NCBI GenBank assembly: GCA_029260755.1
Contig: JAJDCQ010000037.1
Coordinates: 41,789 to 105,788 of the forward strand
DNA: 64,000 nt
Direction: 5' to 3'
Origin: Planctomycetota bacterium
Lineage (GTDB): Bacteria > Planctomycetota > J058 > JAJDCQ01
Every line of letters begins with the position of its first letter. Position 1 is the first letter of the stretch. Below are positions 1 through 7,122 of this stretch, in pieces. The translations under genes were made by a program, and so were the position numbers. The notes beneath the pieces are model-generated. The model was not told the origin of the DNA, searched no databases, and was given only the letters and a program-made list of their open reading frames with translations.

Positions 1-2
1 CG

Positions 3-197
3 GCCGGGAAGCCGGTCGAGGGGCCCGACCACACGCCCGAGCGCGAGGGCGACGTCCGCCACAGCCAGGCCGACGTCGCCGCCGCGCGGGACGCGCTCGG
101 GGAGCTCCCGTGGATCGACCTCGGAGAGGGCCTCGCCCGGACGGTCGCCTGGCACCGCGAGCAGCTCGCGCTCGAGGATCGCCGCGACCCCGCGTGA
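3..197 (+). CDS. NAD-dependent epimerase/dehydratase, C-terminal fragment
   Basis: This is the last 64 codons of a gene that begins before the window; the frame opens at base 3 and ends at TGA 195-197. The fragment reads AGKPVEGPDHTPEREGDVRH and later contains EGLARTV and AWHREQ. The R-x-GDVRHS-x-AD pattern followed by a 'GL..TV.W' helix is typical of the C-terminus of extended SDR enzymes of the UDP-glucose 4-epimerase/dTDP-glucose dehydratase type, which act in the cytoplasm on sugar nucleotides. The NAD-binding half and catalytic YxxxK are outside the window, so substrate cannot be assigned. The frame is GC3-rich like the neighbouring genes. Confidence 0.75.
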   Translation, partial: AGKPVEGPDHTPEREGDVRHSQADVAAARDALGELPWIDLGEGLARTVAWHREQLALEDRRDPA

Positions 198-576
198 AAC
201 CTCGGTTTTACACGGTCGTGACGGTCCCATCCGCCCCCCGCCCGTCTGATCGACGGACCCCGTTGCCGGGCTTGACCTTGCCGGTCGCGCCCTTACCATC
301 GCGCCCCTCGTGGGGCGGCTCGGCCGTCGGTTTCGGCCCGGGTGGGTTCGACCGCGAGCGCTCCTCGGAGAACGGGGACCATCACCTTTTCCAGTGTCCC
401 CGTATAGCTCGTGGTAAGCGGGAGGACCCCGTCCTCCCGTCGTGGATCCAGATCGAGCCGGACGGCCTAGCTCCGGCCTGGAAGACCTTTTTTCGATACG
501 AGCCTCCACCTTTTGGCTCGTCCGACTCCGATATGACGCGCCGCGTCTTCGCGGCGCTTTGCAGGAGGTTCGACCT
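198..576 (+). other. Intergenic leader of the htrA-like operon
   Basis: I see no convincing gene in these 379 bases. A weak promoter-like pair lies at TTGACC (272-277) and TACCAT (294-299) with a 16-nt spacer. Two perfect hairpins follow: a 9-bp stem at 419-439 (CGGGAGGAC/GTCCTCCCG, loop CCC) and an 8-bp stem at 538-557 (GCGCCGCG/CGCGGCGC, loop TCTT). A run of six T lies at about 486-491. The composition is less GC-biased than in the genes. The region probably encodes a structured 5' leader for the three downstream HtrA-like genes, but it matches no riboswitch class I recognise. Confidence 0.4.
538..560 (+). promoter_or_regulatory. Terminator-like hairpin just before the first htrA-like RBS
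   Basis: A perfect 8-bp GC stem (538-545 with 550-557, loop TCTT) is followed by TTT at 558-560 and then, two bases later, by the AGGAGG ribosome binding site at 563-568. A strong hairpin directly abutting the RBS could attenuate transcription or modulate translation of the operon. This is inferred only from the fold. Confidence 0.35.
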
Positions 577-2565
577 ATGAATCGGGTGTCGTCTTGGGTA
601 GCGGCCGGTGCGGCCGTGGCCATTGCCGTCGCAGGTGCCGTCTCGGCGCCGACGACCGCGCGCGCCGACGACAGCGGTGTCGGCGCGATCCAGAAGAAGT
701 ACCGCAAGCTGGCGAAGCGGCTCGGCAAGAGCGTCGTCGGCGTCTCGGCGCAGACCGGCGGCCGTCGTGGCGGTGGCCGTTTCGGCGCCGGCACGATCGT
801 CGATGAGCAGGGTCACATCGTCACCAGCTCGACGGTCGTCCCGAAGAACGCGTCGAAGTGCCGGATCACCTTCGCGGGTGGTCGGCGCTACGAGGCGACG
901 CAGGTCGGACGCGACGATCGCAACGGGATCGTCCTCCTCAAGCTCGAGAAGTCGCTCGCCGACCTCGACGTGACGGCGAAGCCGATCGAGCTCGGCACCT
1001 CGGATGGCGTTCGTCCGGGCACCCTCGTCATCACGGTCGGTAACCCCTATGGCAGCCTCAACACCGATGGCGTTCCGGCGTTCAGCGTCGGCACCGTGAG
1101 CGGGATCTATCGCCCGACCGTCGGCCGCGGCAGCTACAAGGGCAAGGCGATCGAGACGACCGCGGCGGTCAACCCGGGCAGCTACGGTGGCCCGCTCGTC
1201 GACCGCAGCGGCAACGTCATCGGGATCGTCACCGACAGCTACAGCCACGGCCGTTGGCTCGGCATGGCGACGCCCGTCGAGCAGGTCAAGCTGATCCTCG
1301 GCGACCTCCGCGAGGGTCGTGAGCCGCCTCCCGCCTACCTCGGCGTGAGCGCGAACTTCGAGGCCGGCAAGGGCATCGTGATCGACGAGATCATCGGTGG
1401 CTCGCCGGCGGCGAAGGCCGGCCTCAAGAACGGCGACGTGATCCTCGGCATCGACAGCTCGAAGGTCTACGACCTCGACGACGTCGCGGGCGCCATCGGC
1501 GATCTCCCGCCGGGCACCGAGGTCCTCATGAAGCTCAACCGTGGCGGCGCCGAGCGCGAGATCGCGATCCGGCTCGGTCGCGCGACCCCCGAGTTCCTCG
1601 CCCAGGCGGCGGCGGCCGAGGCGGCCGCGGCGGCCACCGAGACGCCGGCGACCCCGACCGCGACGCAGGCTCCGGCCTCGGCCGATCAGGGCTACCTCGG
1701 CGTGTATCTCGTCGAGGGCGAAGGCCAGAACGGCGCCCCGGTCGAGGACGTCGCCGACGGGAGCCCCGCGGCCAAGGCCGGCCTCAAGGCTGGCGACCTG
1801 ATCCTCGGGATCAACGGCACGAAGACGGGCAACTCCGACGCCCTCATCAAGCACCTCGTGAAGCTCAAGGCGGGCCAGAAGGTCACGCTGCGCGTCTCGC
1901 GGGACGGCTGGGAGCGCGAGGTCCAGGTGACGATCGCTCGTCACCCCGAGGCGGGGACCGCCCCGACGCCCGCGCCGAGCACCGGCGGGCCGGGCTTCCT
2001 CGGCGTCTACCTCCAGGCCAACCCGCAGGGCCGCGGCGCGCTCGTCGACGGTTCGGTCGAGGGCAGCCCGGCGGCCAAGTCCGGCCTCAAGCAGGGCGAC
2101 GTCATCCTCGGCATCAACGGCAAGGACGTCGCGGACCACGAGGCGCTGATCGAGATCCTCCGGACGAAGAAGGCCGGCGAGACGATCACCCTCAAGGCGG
2201 CCCGCGAAGGCTGGGAGCGCGAGTTCAAGGTCACGCTCGGGGCGCGCCCCGGCGAGGCTCCGGCGCCCGCGCCGGCTCCGGCTCCCGCTCCCGGGAAGCA
2301 GCCTGGCTTCCTCGGCATCGCGCTCGATGACAGCGGCGGAAACCTCAAGATCGACGAGGTCGTCGAGGGCAGCCCGGCGGCGAAGGCCGGCCTCAAGATC
2401 GGCGACGTGATCGTCGGCATCGGCGGCAAGGACGTGAAGTCGGTGGATGCGCTCGTGGCGGAGCTCGGCAAGCACTTTGCCGGGGACACCCTCGAGCTCG
2501 GAGTCGAGCGTGACGGTTGGCGTCGCGACCTCAAGGTCACCCTCGCCCCGCGTAGCCAGGACTAG
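577..2565 (+). CDS. HtrA/DegP-like protein with inactive protease domain and four PDZ domains
   Basis: A 662-aa predicted exported protein. Residues 1-30 form a signal peptide ending TTARA. Residues about 45-245 resemble the trypsin-like domain of HtrA/DegP, but all three catalytic positions are replaced. The LTNxHVV motif reads VTSSTVV (His to Thr86), the catalytic Asp motif reads DRNGIVLLK (Asp to Gly117) and GNSGGP reads GSYGGP (Ser to Tyr203). Four PDZ domains begin near residues 252, 371, 472 and 576; each carries a GxLGV/I strand and an 'SPAAKAGLK.GDVI.GI' motif, and Ala/Pro-rich linkers join several of them. HtrA proteins normally have one or two PDZ domains. The start at 577 follows AGGAGG at 563-568. 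It leads an operon with two more HtrA-like genes, 15 nt before the next. It is probably a periplasmic scaffold or adaptor rather than a protease (inference). Confidence 0.85.
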   Translation: MNRVSSWVAAGAAVAIAVAGAVSAPTTARADDSGVGAIQKKYRKLAKRLGKSVVGVSAQTGGRRGGGRFGAGTIVDEQGHIVTSSTVVPKNASKCRITFAGGRRYEATQVGRDDRNGIVLLKLEKSLADLDVTAKPIELGTSDGVRPGTLVITVGNPYGSLNTDGVPAFSVGTVSGIYRPTVGRGSYKGKAIETTAAVNPGSYGGPLVDRSGNVIGIVTDSYSHGRWLGMATPVEQVKLILGDLREGREPPPAYLGVSANFEAGKGIVIDEIIGGSPAAKAGLKNGDVILGIDSSKVYDLDDVAGAIGDLPPGTEVLMKLNRGGAEREIAIRLGRATPEFLAQAAAAEAAAAATETPATPTATQAPASADQGYLGVYLVEGEGQNGAPVEDVADGSPAAKAGLKAGDLILGINGTKTGNSDALIKHLVKLKAGQKVTLRVSRDGWEREVQVTIARHPEAGTAPTPAPSTGGPGFLGVYLQANPQGRGALVDGSVEGSPAAKSGLKQGDVILGINGKDVADHEALIEILRTKKAGETITLKAAREGWEREFKVTLGARPGEAPAPAPAPAPAPGKQPGFLGIALDDSGGNLKIDEVVEGSPAAKAGLKIGDVIVGIGGKDVKSVDALVAELGKHFAGDTLELGVERDGWRRDLKVTLAPRSQD

Positions 2566-2580
2566 AAGGAGAGGCATCAG

Positions 2581-3714
2581 ATGATCGTACGCAAGAAGAA
2601 CGGGCGGACGCGGAGCTTCGGCTCCGGTGTCCTCGGTGCCCTCCTCCTCAGTGCGGTGCTCGCGTTCGCCCCGACCATGAGCGTTCAGCTCGGGGTCGAG
2701 CGGGCGCAAGCCACCGAGAGCGACGACGAGCTCGACGAGCTCGCCGCGCTCGAGCAGGCCTACCAGGCCGCGGCCGACAAGATCGCGCCGAGCGTGGTGC
2801 GGGTCTGGGTCAAGACGAAGGCGGCCCCGGCGCGCCCGGCGCGCGGCGGCGGCGTCCCGAACCTCTTCGGGGGTGGGGATCCGGCCTACAACCGCAACCC
2901 GGACCTGCCGGCGAGCGGCGTGATCATCGGAGCCGACGGGCTGATCGCCACGGCGGCCTCGTTCGTCGCTCCGGATCGCGCCGAGGTCGAGTCGATCACG
3001 GTCGGTCTCGCCGACGGCAAGAAGGTCCCGGCGACGTTCATCGCCAAGGATGAGAACACCGACCTCGCCCTGATCAAGGTCGAGGCGACGGGGCTGAAGG
3101 CGGCCACGCTCGGTGACTCCGAGGCGCTCGTCCCGGGTCGGTTCGTGATCACCGTCGCCCGGAGTGAGGGCCGCTACCCGCACGTGACCGCTGGCATCGT
3201 CAGCGCGATCAACCGGGATGGCGGCCGGGCGCTCCAGCTCGACGCGCTCATCAACTACGGCGCGCGTGGCGCGGCCGTCGTCGACCTCGACGGGAAGCTC
3301 GTCGGCGTCGTCGCCCGGCTCGTCGCGGGCACGCGCTCGGGCCAGAGCTCGGGCGTCGGCTTCGCCGCGCCGATCCACAAGTTCCTCGCGATCAAGGATC
3401 AGCTCGTCGCCGGCACGTCGATCGAGCGGAGCCGCGGTCCCTTCCTCGGCATCTCGGCGCAGCAGGAGCAGGCGGCCGGGATCAAGGGCGTCGTCATCGG
3501 TCAGGTGATCGAGGGCACCGCCGCGGAGAAGGCCGGGCTCAAGGCCGGCGACGTCATCAAGGTGTTCAACGGCGTCGAGTGCGAGGACTTCGAGCAGCTC
3601 GCGGAGCTCATCCGCGCCCTCAACCCCGGCGACTCGATCATCATCACGGTGAAGCGAGAAGACTGGGAGAAGGACCTCGAGATCGAGCTGGGCGAGCGCC
3701 CGCGCGACCGCTAG
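2581..3714 (+). CDS. HtrA-like protein with degenerate active site and one PDZ domain
   Basis: A 377-aa predicted secreted protein. It has an N-terminal hydrophobic signal segment (about residues 18-32), an acidic linker (ESDDELDEL), a trypsin-like HtrA fold at about 60-280 and one C-terminal PDZ domain at about 285-377. The catalytic Asp is kept in ENTDLALIK (Asp161). The His motif reads LIATAASFV (His to Ser127) and the Ser motif reads NYGARGAA (Ser to Arg229, with the oxyanion-loop glycines also changed). Proteolysis is therefore unlikely. The start at 2581 follows AGGAGAGG at about 2568-2575. The gene lies 15 nt after the preceding pseudoprotease and 23 nt before an intact HtrA protease, which suggests co-transcription and perhaps a mixed oligomer. 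Homology to the HtrA family is clear; the regulatory role is inferred. Confidence 0.82.
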   Translation: MIVRKKNGRTRSFGSGVLGALLLSAVLAFAPTMSVQLGVERAQATESDDELDELAALEQAYQAAADKIAPSVVRVWVKTKAAPARPARGGGVPNLFGGGDPAYNRNPDLPASGVIIGADGLIATAASFVAPDRAEVESITVGLADGKKVPATFIAKDENTDLALIKVEATGLKAATLGDSEALVPGRFVITVARSEGRYPHVTAGIVSAINRDGGRALQLDALINYGARGAAVVDLDGKLVGVVARLVAGTRSGQSSGVGFAAPIHKFLAIKDQLVAGTSIERSRGPFLGISAQQEQAAGIKGVVIGQVIEGTAAEKAGLKAGDVIKVFNGVECEDFEQLAELIRALNPGDSIIITVKREDWEKDLEIELGERPRDR

Positions 3715-3737
3715 TCACAGGAGAAAGAGGAAGAACC

Positions 3738-5006
3738 ATGAAGACCAGAGTAAGAAACCTCGCCCTCCTGGCCGCCGTGTCGGCGGCGTTCGTGGCGGCC
3801 CCCGGGGCGCTCCGAGCGGAGGATGCGGCGCTCAGTCGTGCGAAGGAGATCGAGAAGGAGATCGTCGAGATCGTCACGAAGATCAGCCCGGCCTACGTCG
3901 TGATCGGCGGCGGCTCGGGTGTCGTGATCTCCGCCGACGGCTGGATGCTCACCAACCACCACGTCGCCGGGAGCAAGAAGCCCGGCGACTACTGGCGGAT
4001 CAAGCTGCCCGGCGGCCAGAGCGGCAAGCGCTACCGGGCGAAGATGGTCGGGACCGATCCGCGGGGCGACATCAGCGTCCTCAAGATCGAGGCCGATCAC
4101 CCGCTCCCGTTCTGCCCGCTCGCGGACAGTGACGCGGTGCGGGTCGGCGACCCGGTCATCGCGCTGGGCAACCCGTTCGGGTTCGCCCAGGACGCTTCGC
4201 CGACGGTCACCCTCGGCGTGGTCAGCGCGACGCACCGTTACCAGGGCGGCTACAGCGACGCGATCCAGGTCGACGCGCCGATCAACCCGGGCAACTCCGG
4301 CGGCCCCTCCCTGAACCTTCAGGGCCAGGTGATCGGGATCAACGGTCGCGTCGCGGTCCGCTTCGGCAACCGCGTCAACACCGGCGTCGGCTACGCGATC
4401 CCCGCCAACCAGATCAAGAACTTCATGGCGAAGTTCAAGGCTGGCGGCGTGGTGGAGCACGGCTTCCTCGGCGGCGTGACCTTCCGTGACCACGAGAAGG
4501 GCAACGACGGCGCGCGCGTCGCTCGGGTCCGTCCGGGCACGTCGGCGGCGCAGGCCGGCCTCAAGGTCGGCGACATCATCGTCGGGATGAACGAGTACGA
4601 GATCCCGAACGCCGCGCGCCTCAACGGCGTGATCGGCACCTATCCGGCAGGCACCGAGGCGACGCTCAAGGTGCAGCGCGGCGACGCGACCAAGGACCTG
4701 ACCGTTTCGCTCGACAGCCGTCCGCAGGGTCAGAACGCCCCGTTCCTCGGTGTCCGGATGAACCAGGAGCTGCCCGAGGGCGGCAAGGGCGTCGAGGTCG
4801 AGGAGGTCATCAACGGCAGCGCGGCCGAGAAGGCCGGGATGCAGTCTGGCGACATCATCCTCAAGCTCGCCGGCAAGGAGACCAACAGCAGCGAGTCGAT
4901 CTCCGAGGCGATCGGCGGCCACAAGATCGGCGACGAGATCGAGATCGTCGTGCAGCGTGGCGAAGAGGTCCTCACCCTGAAGGCGACCCTCGGGCGCCGT
5001 CAGTAG
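3738..5006 (+). CDS. HtrA/DegP-type serine protease with two PDZ domains
   Basis: A 422-aa predicted periplasmic protease with the usual DegP/DegQ length and order. A signal peptide occupies about residues 1-28, a trypsin-like domain about 35-235, and PDZ domains lie near 245-335 and 340-422. The full triad is visible: His75 in LTNHHVAG, Asp111 in DPRGDISVLK and Ser187 in NPGNSGGP. The family degrades or refolds misfolded envelope proteins. The ATG at 3738 is preceded by AGGAGAAAGAGGAAG and gives a clean signal peptide; upstream codons in frame do not. This is the third and only catalytically complete member of the three-gene htrA operon, and a strong hairpin terminator follows 25 nt after its stop. 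Confidence 0.92.
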   Translation: MKTRVRNLALLAAVSAAFVAAPGALRAEDAALSRAKEIEKEIVEIVTKISPAYVVIGGGSGVVISADGWMLTNHHVAGSKKPGDYWRIKLPGGQSGKRYRAKMVGTDPRGDISVLKIEADHPLPFCPLADSDAVRVGDPVIALGNPFGFAQDASPTVTLGVVSATHRYQGGYSDAIQVDAPINPGNSGGPSLNLQGQVIGINGRVAVRFGNRVNTGVGYAIPANQIKNFMAKFKAGGVVEHGFLGGVTFRDHEKGNDGARVARVRPGTSAAQAGLKVGDIIVGMNEYEIPNAARLNGVIGTYPAGTEATLKVQRGDATKDLTVSLDSRPQGQNAPFLGVRMNQELPEGGKGVEVEEVINGSAAEKAGMQSGDIILKLAGKETNSSESISEAIGGHKIGDEIEIVVQRGEEVLTLKATLGRRQ

Positions 5007-5031
5007 GCGAGAGCCTCGACGGATCACTCTC

Positions 5032-5066
5032 GAAGGGGCGCGGCGGTGTCGCCGCGCCCCTTCTTT
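5032..5066 (+). terminator. Intrinsic terminator after the htrA-like operon
   Basis: A perfect 14-bp stem (5032-5045 with 5050-5063) closes a GTGT loop and is followed by TTT. It starts 25 nt after the TAG of the third htrA-like gene and separates that operon from the cold-shock gene. Confidence 0.85.
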
Positions 5067-5249
5067 GTACGTACGACACGGCTTGTACGGACAGTCCCTA
5101 GGGGGCGGTCGGGTCTTCTCAAGAGGGCGACGCTTCGCTATGCTCCTTCCTGTCGCCGCCGACGATCCATCTCGAATCGAAGCGAGCCTCCGCAAGGGGG
5201 AGCGATCGTCGCCGTAACGGCTTGGAGAGTTTTGCATTTGGAGTCTGTC

Positions 5250-5468
5250 ATGTCCGACGCACCGATCCGTGGCCGAGTCAAGTGGTTCAACGACCAGAAG
5301 GGCTACGGTTTCATCTCCCGCGACGACGGCCCAGACGTCTTCGTCCATCACGCCGAGATCGTCTCCGACGGTTTCCGGAGCCTCGCCGAGGGTGACGAGG
5401 TCGAGTTCCAGGTCACCCAGGGTGAGAAGGGGCCCAAGGCGGTTCAGGTGAAGAAGGTCGGCGGCTAG
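5250..5468 (+). CDS. csp: Cold-shock domain protein (CspA family)
   Basis: A 72-aa single-domain cold-shock protein, the normal size for the family. RNP1 (KGYGFIS) and RNP2 (VFVHH) are both present after the N-terminal GRVKWFND strand. The family binds single-stranded RNA/DNA and acts as an RNA chaperone. The ATG at 5250 follows GGAG at 5240-5243; the frame is open further upstream but has no family similarity there. The 180-nt stretch between the previous terminator and this start could hold a long 5' UTR, as is common for csp mRNAs; TATGCT at 5139-5144 is a possible -10 box. A hairpin directly follows the stop codon. Confidence 0.95.
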   Translation: MSDAPIRGRVKWFNDQKGYGFISRDDGPDVFVHHAEIVSDGFRSLAEGDEVEFQVTQGEKGPKAVQVKKVGG

Positions 5469-5488
5469 GTGGGGCGCACGCGCCCCAC
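5469..5488 (+). terminator. Hairpin directly after csp
   Basis: A perfect 8-bp stem, GTGGGGCG (5469-5476) with CGCCCCAC (5481-5488), and a CACG loop begins at the base after the csp stop codon. There is no T-tract, so it may be a weak terminator, an mRNA 3'-end stabiliser, or an attenuator before the small gene at 5540. Confidence 0.5.
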
Positions 5489-5539
5489 ATCGCCGAGGAA
5501 GCCGATCGGCGCGGATGAGAGCACACGGAGGAAACACAG

Positions 5540-5713
5540 ATGACCAGTCCCAACAAGCGAGCCCGAATGGCCGCGAAGCGCGCCCGCGAAGCAGCCAAGC
5601 GCAAGCGGAAGACCGACAAGGAAGAGAAGAAGAAGCAGCGTCGCGAGGATGGCGAGGCGTCCGACATCGAGATCGTCGAGCACGTCCGCGGCGACGAAGA
5701 GGACGAGGCCTGA
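5540..5713 (+). CDS. Small highly charged protein (57 aa), unknown function
   Basis: The frame ATG 5540 to TGA 5711-5713 encodes 57 residues. The first two thirds are extremely Lys/Arg-rich (MTSPNKRARMAAKRAREAA onward, with KRKRK and KKKQRR) and the last 20 are acidic, ending RGDEEDEA. A good ribosome binding site, GGAGG at 5527-5531, lies 8 nt before the ATG and supports this frame over overlapping longer frames, whose products look compositionally random. It lies 71 nt after csp in the same direction and may be co-transcribed. The bipolar charge suggests a nucleic-acid-binding or disordered protein, but I do not recognise a family. Confidence 0.6.
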   Translation: MTSPNKRARMAAKRAREAAKRKRKTDKEEKKKQRREDGEASDIEIVEHVRGDEEDEA

Positions 5714-5725
5714 CCCCCCCCTCGT

Positions 5726-5741
5726 TCCCCCGTCCGGGGGA
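5726..5741 (+). terminator. Short GC hairpin between convergent genes
   Basis: TCCCCC (5726-5731) pairs with GGGGGA (5736-5741) around a GTCC loop, 12 nt after the stop of the 57-aa gene and before the convergent gene ending at 5887. It lacks a T-tract. The rest of 5742-5886 holds only short inverted repeats. Confidence 0.4.
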
Positions 5742-5886
5742 GCGCCGATGCCGACCCGGCGTCGCACGCGAGCGGTGATTCGCTCGCCTCGCGCCGCCCG
5801 CGGGTCGAGGTCCTCGACCGCGGCGTCGCGACAGCACCGAGAGGCTCCCGAGAGGGAACGAGTCGTCGACGCGAGACGTCGACCGG

Positions 5887-6939
5887 CTACCGCTGTTTCT
5901 TCGCCTTCGCCGCCTCGGTGATGTAGATCGTCCCGCCCTGGATCGCGTAGCCGAGGCCGATCGTCGCGAGCGACTCGTTCATGAACTCGGCGAGGGTCTG
6001 GCTCCGCCCGCGGTAGCTCATCTTCTGCATCACATCGACGCCGGTGCCGACGACGACGGGCAGGCCGCTCTCGCCCTCGACGTGGGCGATCAACGAGCGG
6101 AGCGGCTGGTCGCGGATCGTGATGTCGACCGTCTTGCTCGCCAGGATCTTCTCGACGTCGTCCTTCGTCAGCCGTCGCGGGCTCGGGGCGAGGCCCTCGT
6201 CGCGGCGCATCTTGCGGATCCGTCCGGGCGTCGAGAGGACGACCTTGTCGGGCTTCAGGATGTAGTCGAGCCCGGAGAACTTGCAGATGTCGTCGAGGAC
6301 CATGTCGGCCGGGCGGTCGGTGCACTGATAGGTCATCTTGACCTTGCGCTTGGCGAAGTTCCGGCGCGCCTCGCTCTCGAGCTTCACGCCCATGTCGGTC
6401 GCGCGTGAGAACGCGGTGAGGACGTCCTCGATCTTCGCGCGGCTGAAGTCGAGGTGGAGCGGGATCTCGTTCAGCTTGGAGCGGATCGCCTCCTCGGCGA
6501 CCCGGGCGGCCTCCTTGCTCGCCGAGAGCGGCCTGTCGGCGGCGGCGACCTTCTCCTTCGCCTCCTCGTGCTCGGCGTCGAGAGCGAGGACGAGCTTCCA
6601 CGTCTTGAGCGCCTCGCGCTCGAGGCTCTGCTCCTCGCACCAGCGGGCGAGCTCGGCGTGCCCCTCGAGGTCGGTCGGGGCGAGCTTGCCGAGGCGGTCG
6701 GCGTAGACCTCGAGGTCGGTCGCGCCCCGCGTGATCGCCTCGATCCGGTCGCGCTCGATCGTCATCGGCCCGAACTTCAGCTCGATCGTGACCGTGGCGG
6801 CGTCCTCGGAGATGATTCGGCCGTCGAGGACGCGACCGTCCTTGAGCTTGATCTCATCGGCGATCGCGACGATCGGGCTCGCCATGAGCGTCACGCTGAC
6901 GGCGAGAGTCGCAGGGAGGAGCAGTCTTCGTCCGAACAT
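5887..6939 (-). CDS. Secreted protein with LKDGR module and secretin/TonB-short-N-like (STN) repeats
   Basis: A 350-aa predicted exported protein. A signal peptide (residues 1-27, ending AIADEI) precedes an 'IKLKDGRVLDGRI' module at about 28-75 that resembles the N-terminus of the divergent gene at 7123. A helical TPR-like stretch follows at about 85-145. Then come two regions resembling the STN/secretin N-domain: 'LDFSRAKIEDVLTAFSRATD..VKLESEARR' at about 158-190, with the partner 'VLDDICKFSGLDYILKPDKVVLS' at about 215-240, and a second copy at about 265-340 (VDITIRDQPLRSLIAHV, IGLGYAIQGGTIYIT). STN-like domains pack in secretin rings or TonB-dependent receptors, but no secretin or barrel domain is present here, so the protein is probably a periplasmic accessory factor. 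The ATG at 6939 has GAAGGT upstream. Confidence 0.75.
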   Translation of the reverse strand: MFGRRLLLPATLAVSVTLMASPIVAIADEIKLKDGRVLDGRIISEDAATVTIELKFGPMTIERDRIEAITRGATDLEVYADRLGKLAPTDLEGHAELARWCEEQSLEREALKTWKLVLALDAEHEEAKEKVAAADRPLSASKEAARVAEEAIRSKLNEIPLHLDFSRAKIEDVLTAFSRATDMGVKLESEARRNFAKRKVKMTYQCTDRPADMVLDDICKFSGLDYILKPDKVVLSTPGRIRKMRRDEGLAPSPRRLTKDDVEKILASKTVDITIRDQPLRSLIAHVEGESGLPVVVGTGVDVMQKMSYRGRSQTLAEFMNESLATIGLGYAIQGGTIYITEAAKAKKQR

Positions 6940-7020
6940 CGATCTACCTTCGGTCCAGGTAAGGGAAACTCGAGGGGGCCCGCGAGCGTGTACAGGTGAG
7001 GGCCGTTGTTCGGTCCTGCA

Positions 7021-7050
7021 TTGACGGTCCGCCCCGCGGGCCATTATAGT
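7021..7050 (+). promoter_or_regulatory. Sigma70-type promoter for the gene at 7123
   Basis: TTGACG (7021-7026) and TATAGT (7045-7050) are separated by 18 nt; each matches the sigma70 consensus at five of six positions. It lies in the divergent intergenic region and points to the gene starting at 7123, giving a predicted leader of about 65 nt. Confidence 0.7.
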
Positions 7051-7122
7051 GATACGGGGCGCACGAGGCGCCACGCCGTTTCCGAACGGGAAGCGGCCCC
7101 AAGGCCAGATCCGGAGGCCGGG

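Noticed and set aside
5515..5921. Longer alternative frames over the 57-aa gene (5515-5778, 5649-5921)
   Set aside because: They lack an RBS at the right distance and their products are random-looking; the 5540 frame has GGAGG 8 nt upstream and coherent charge distribution.
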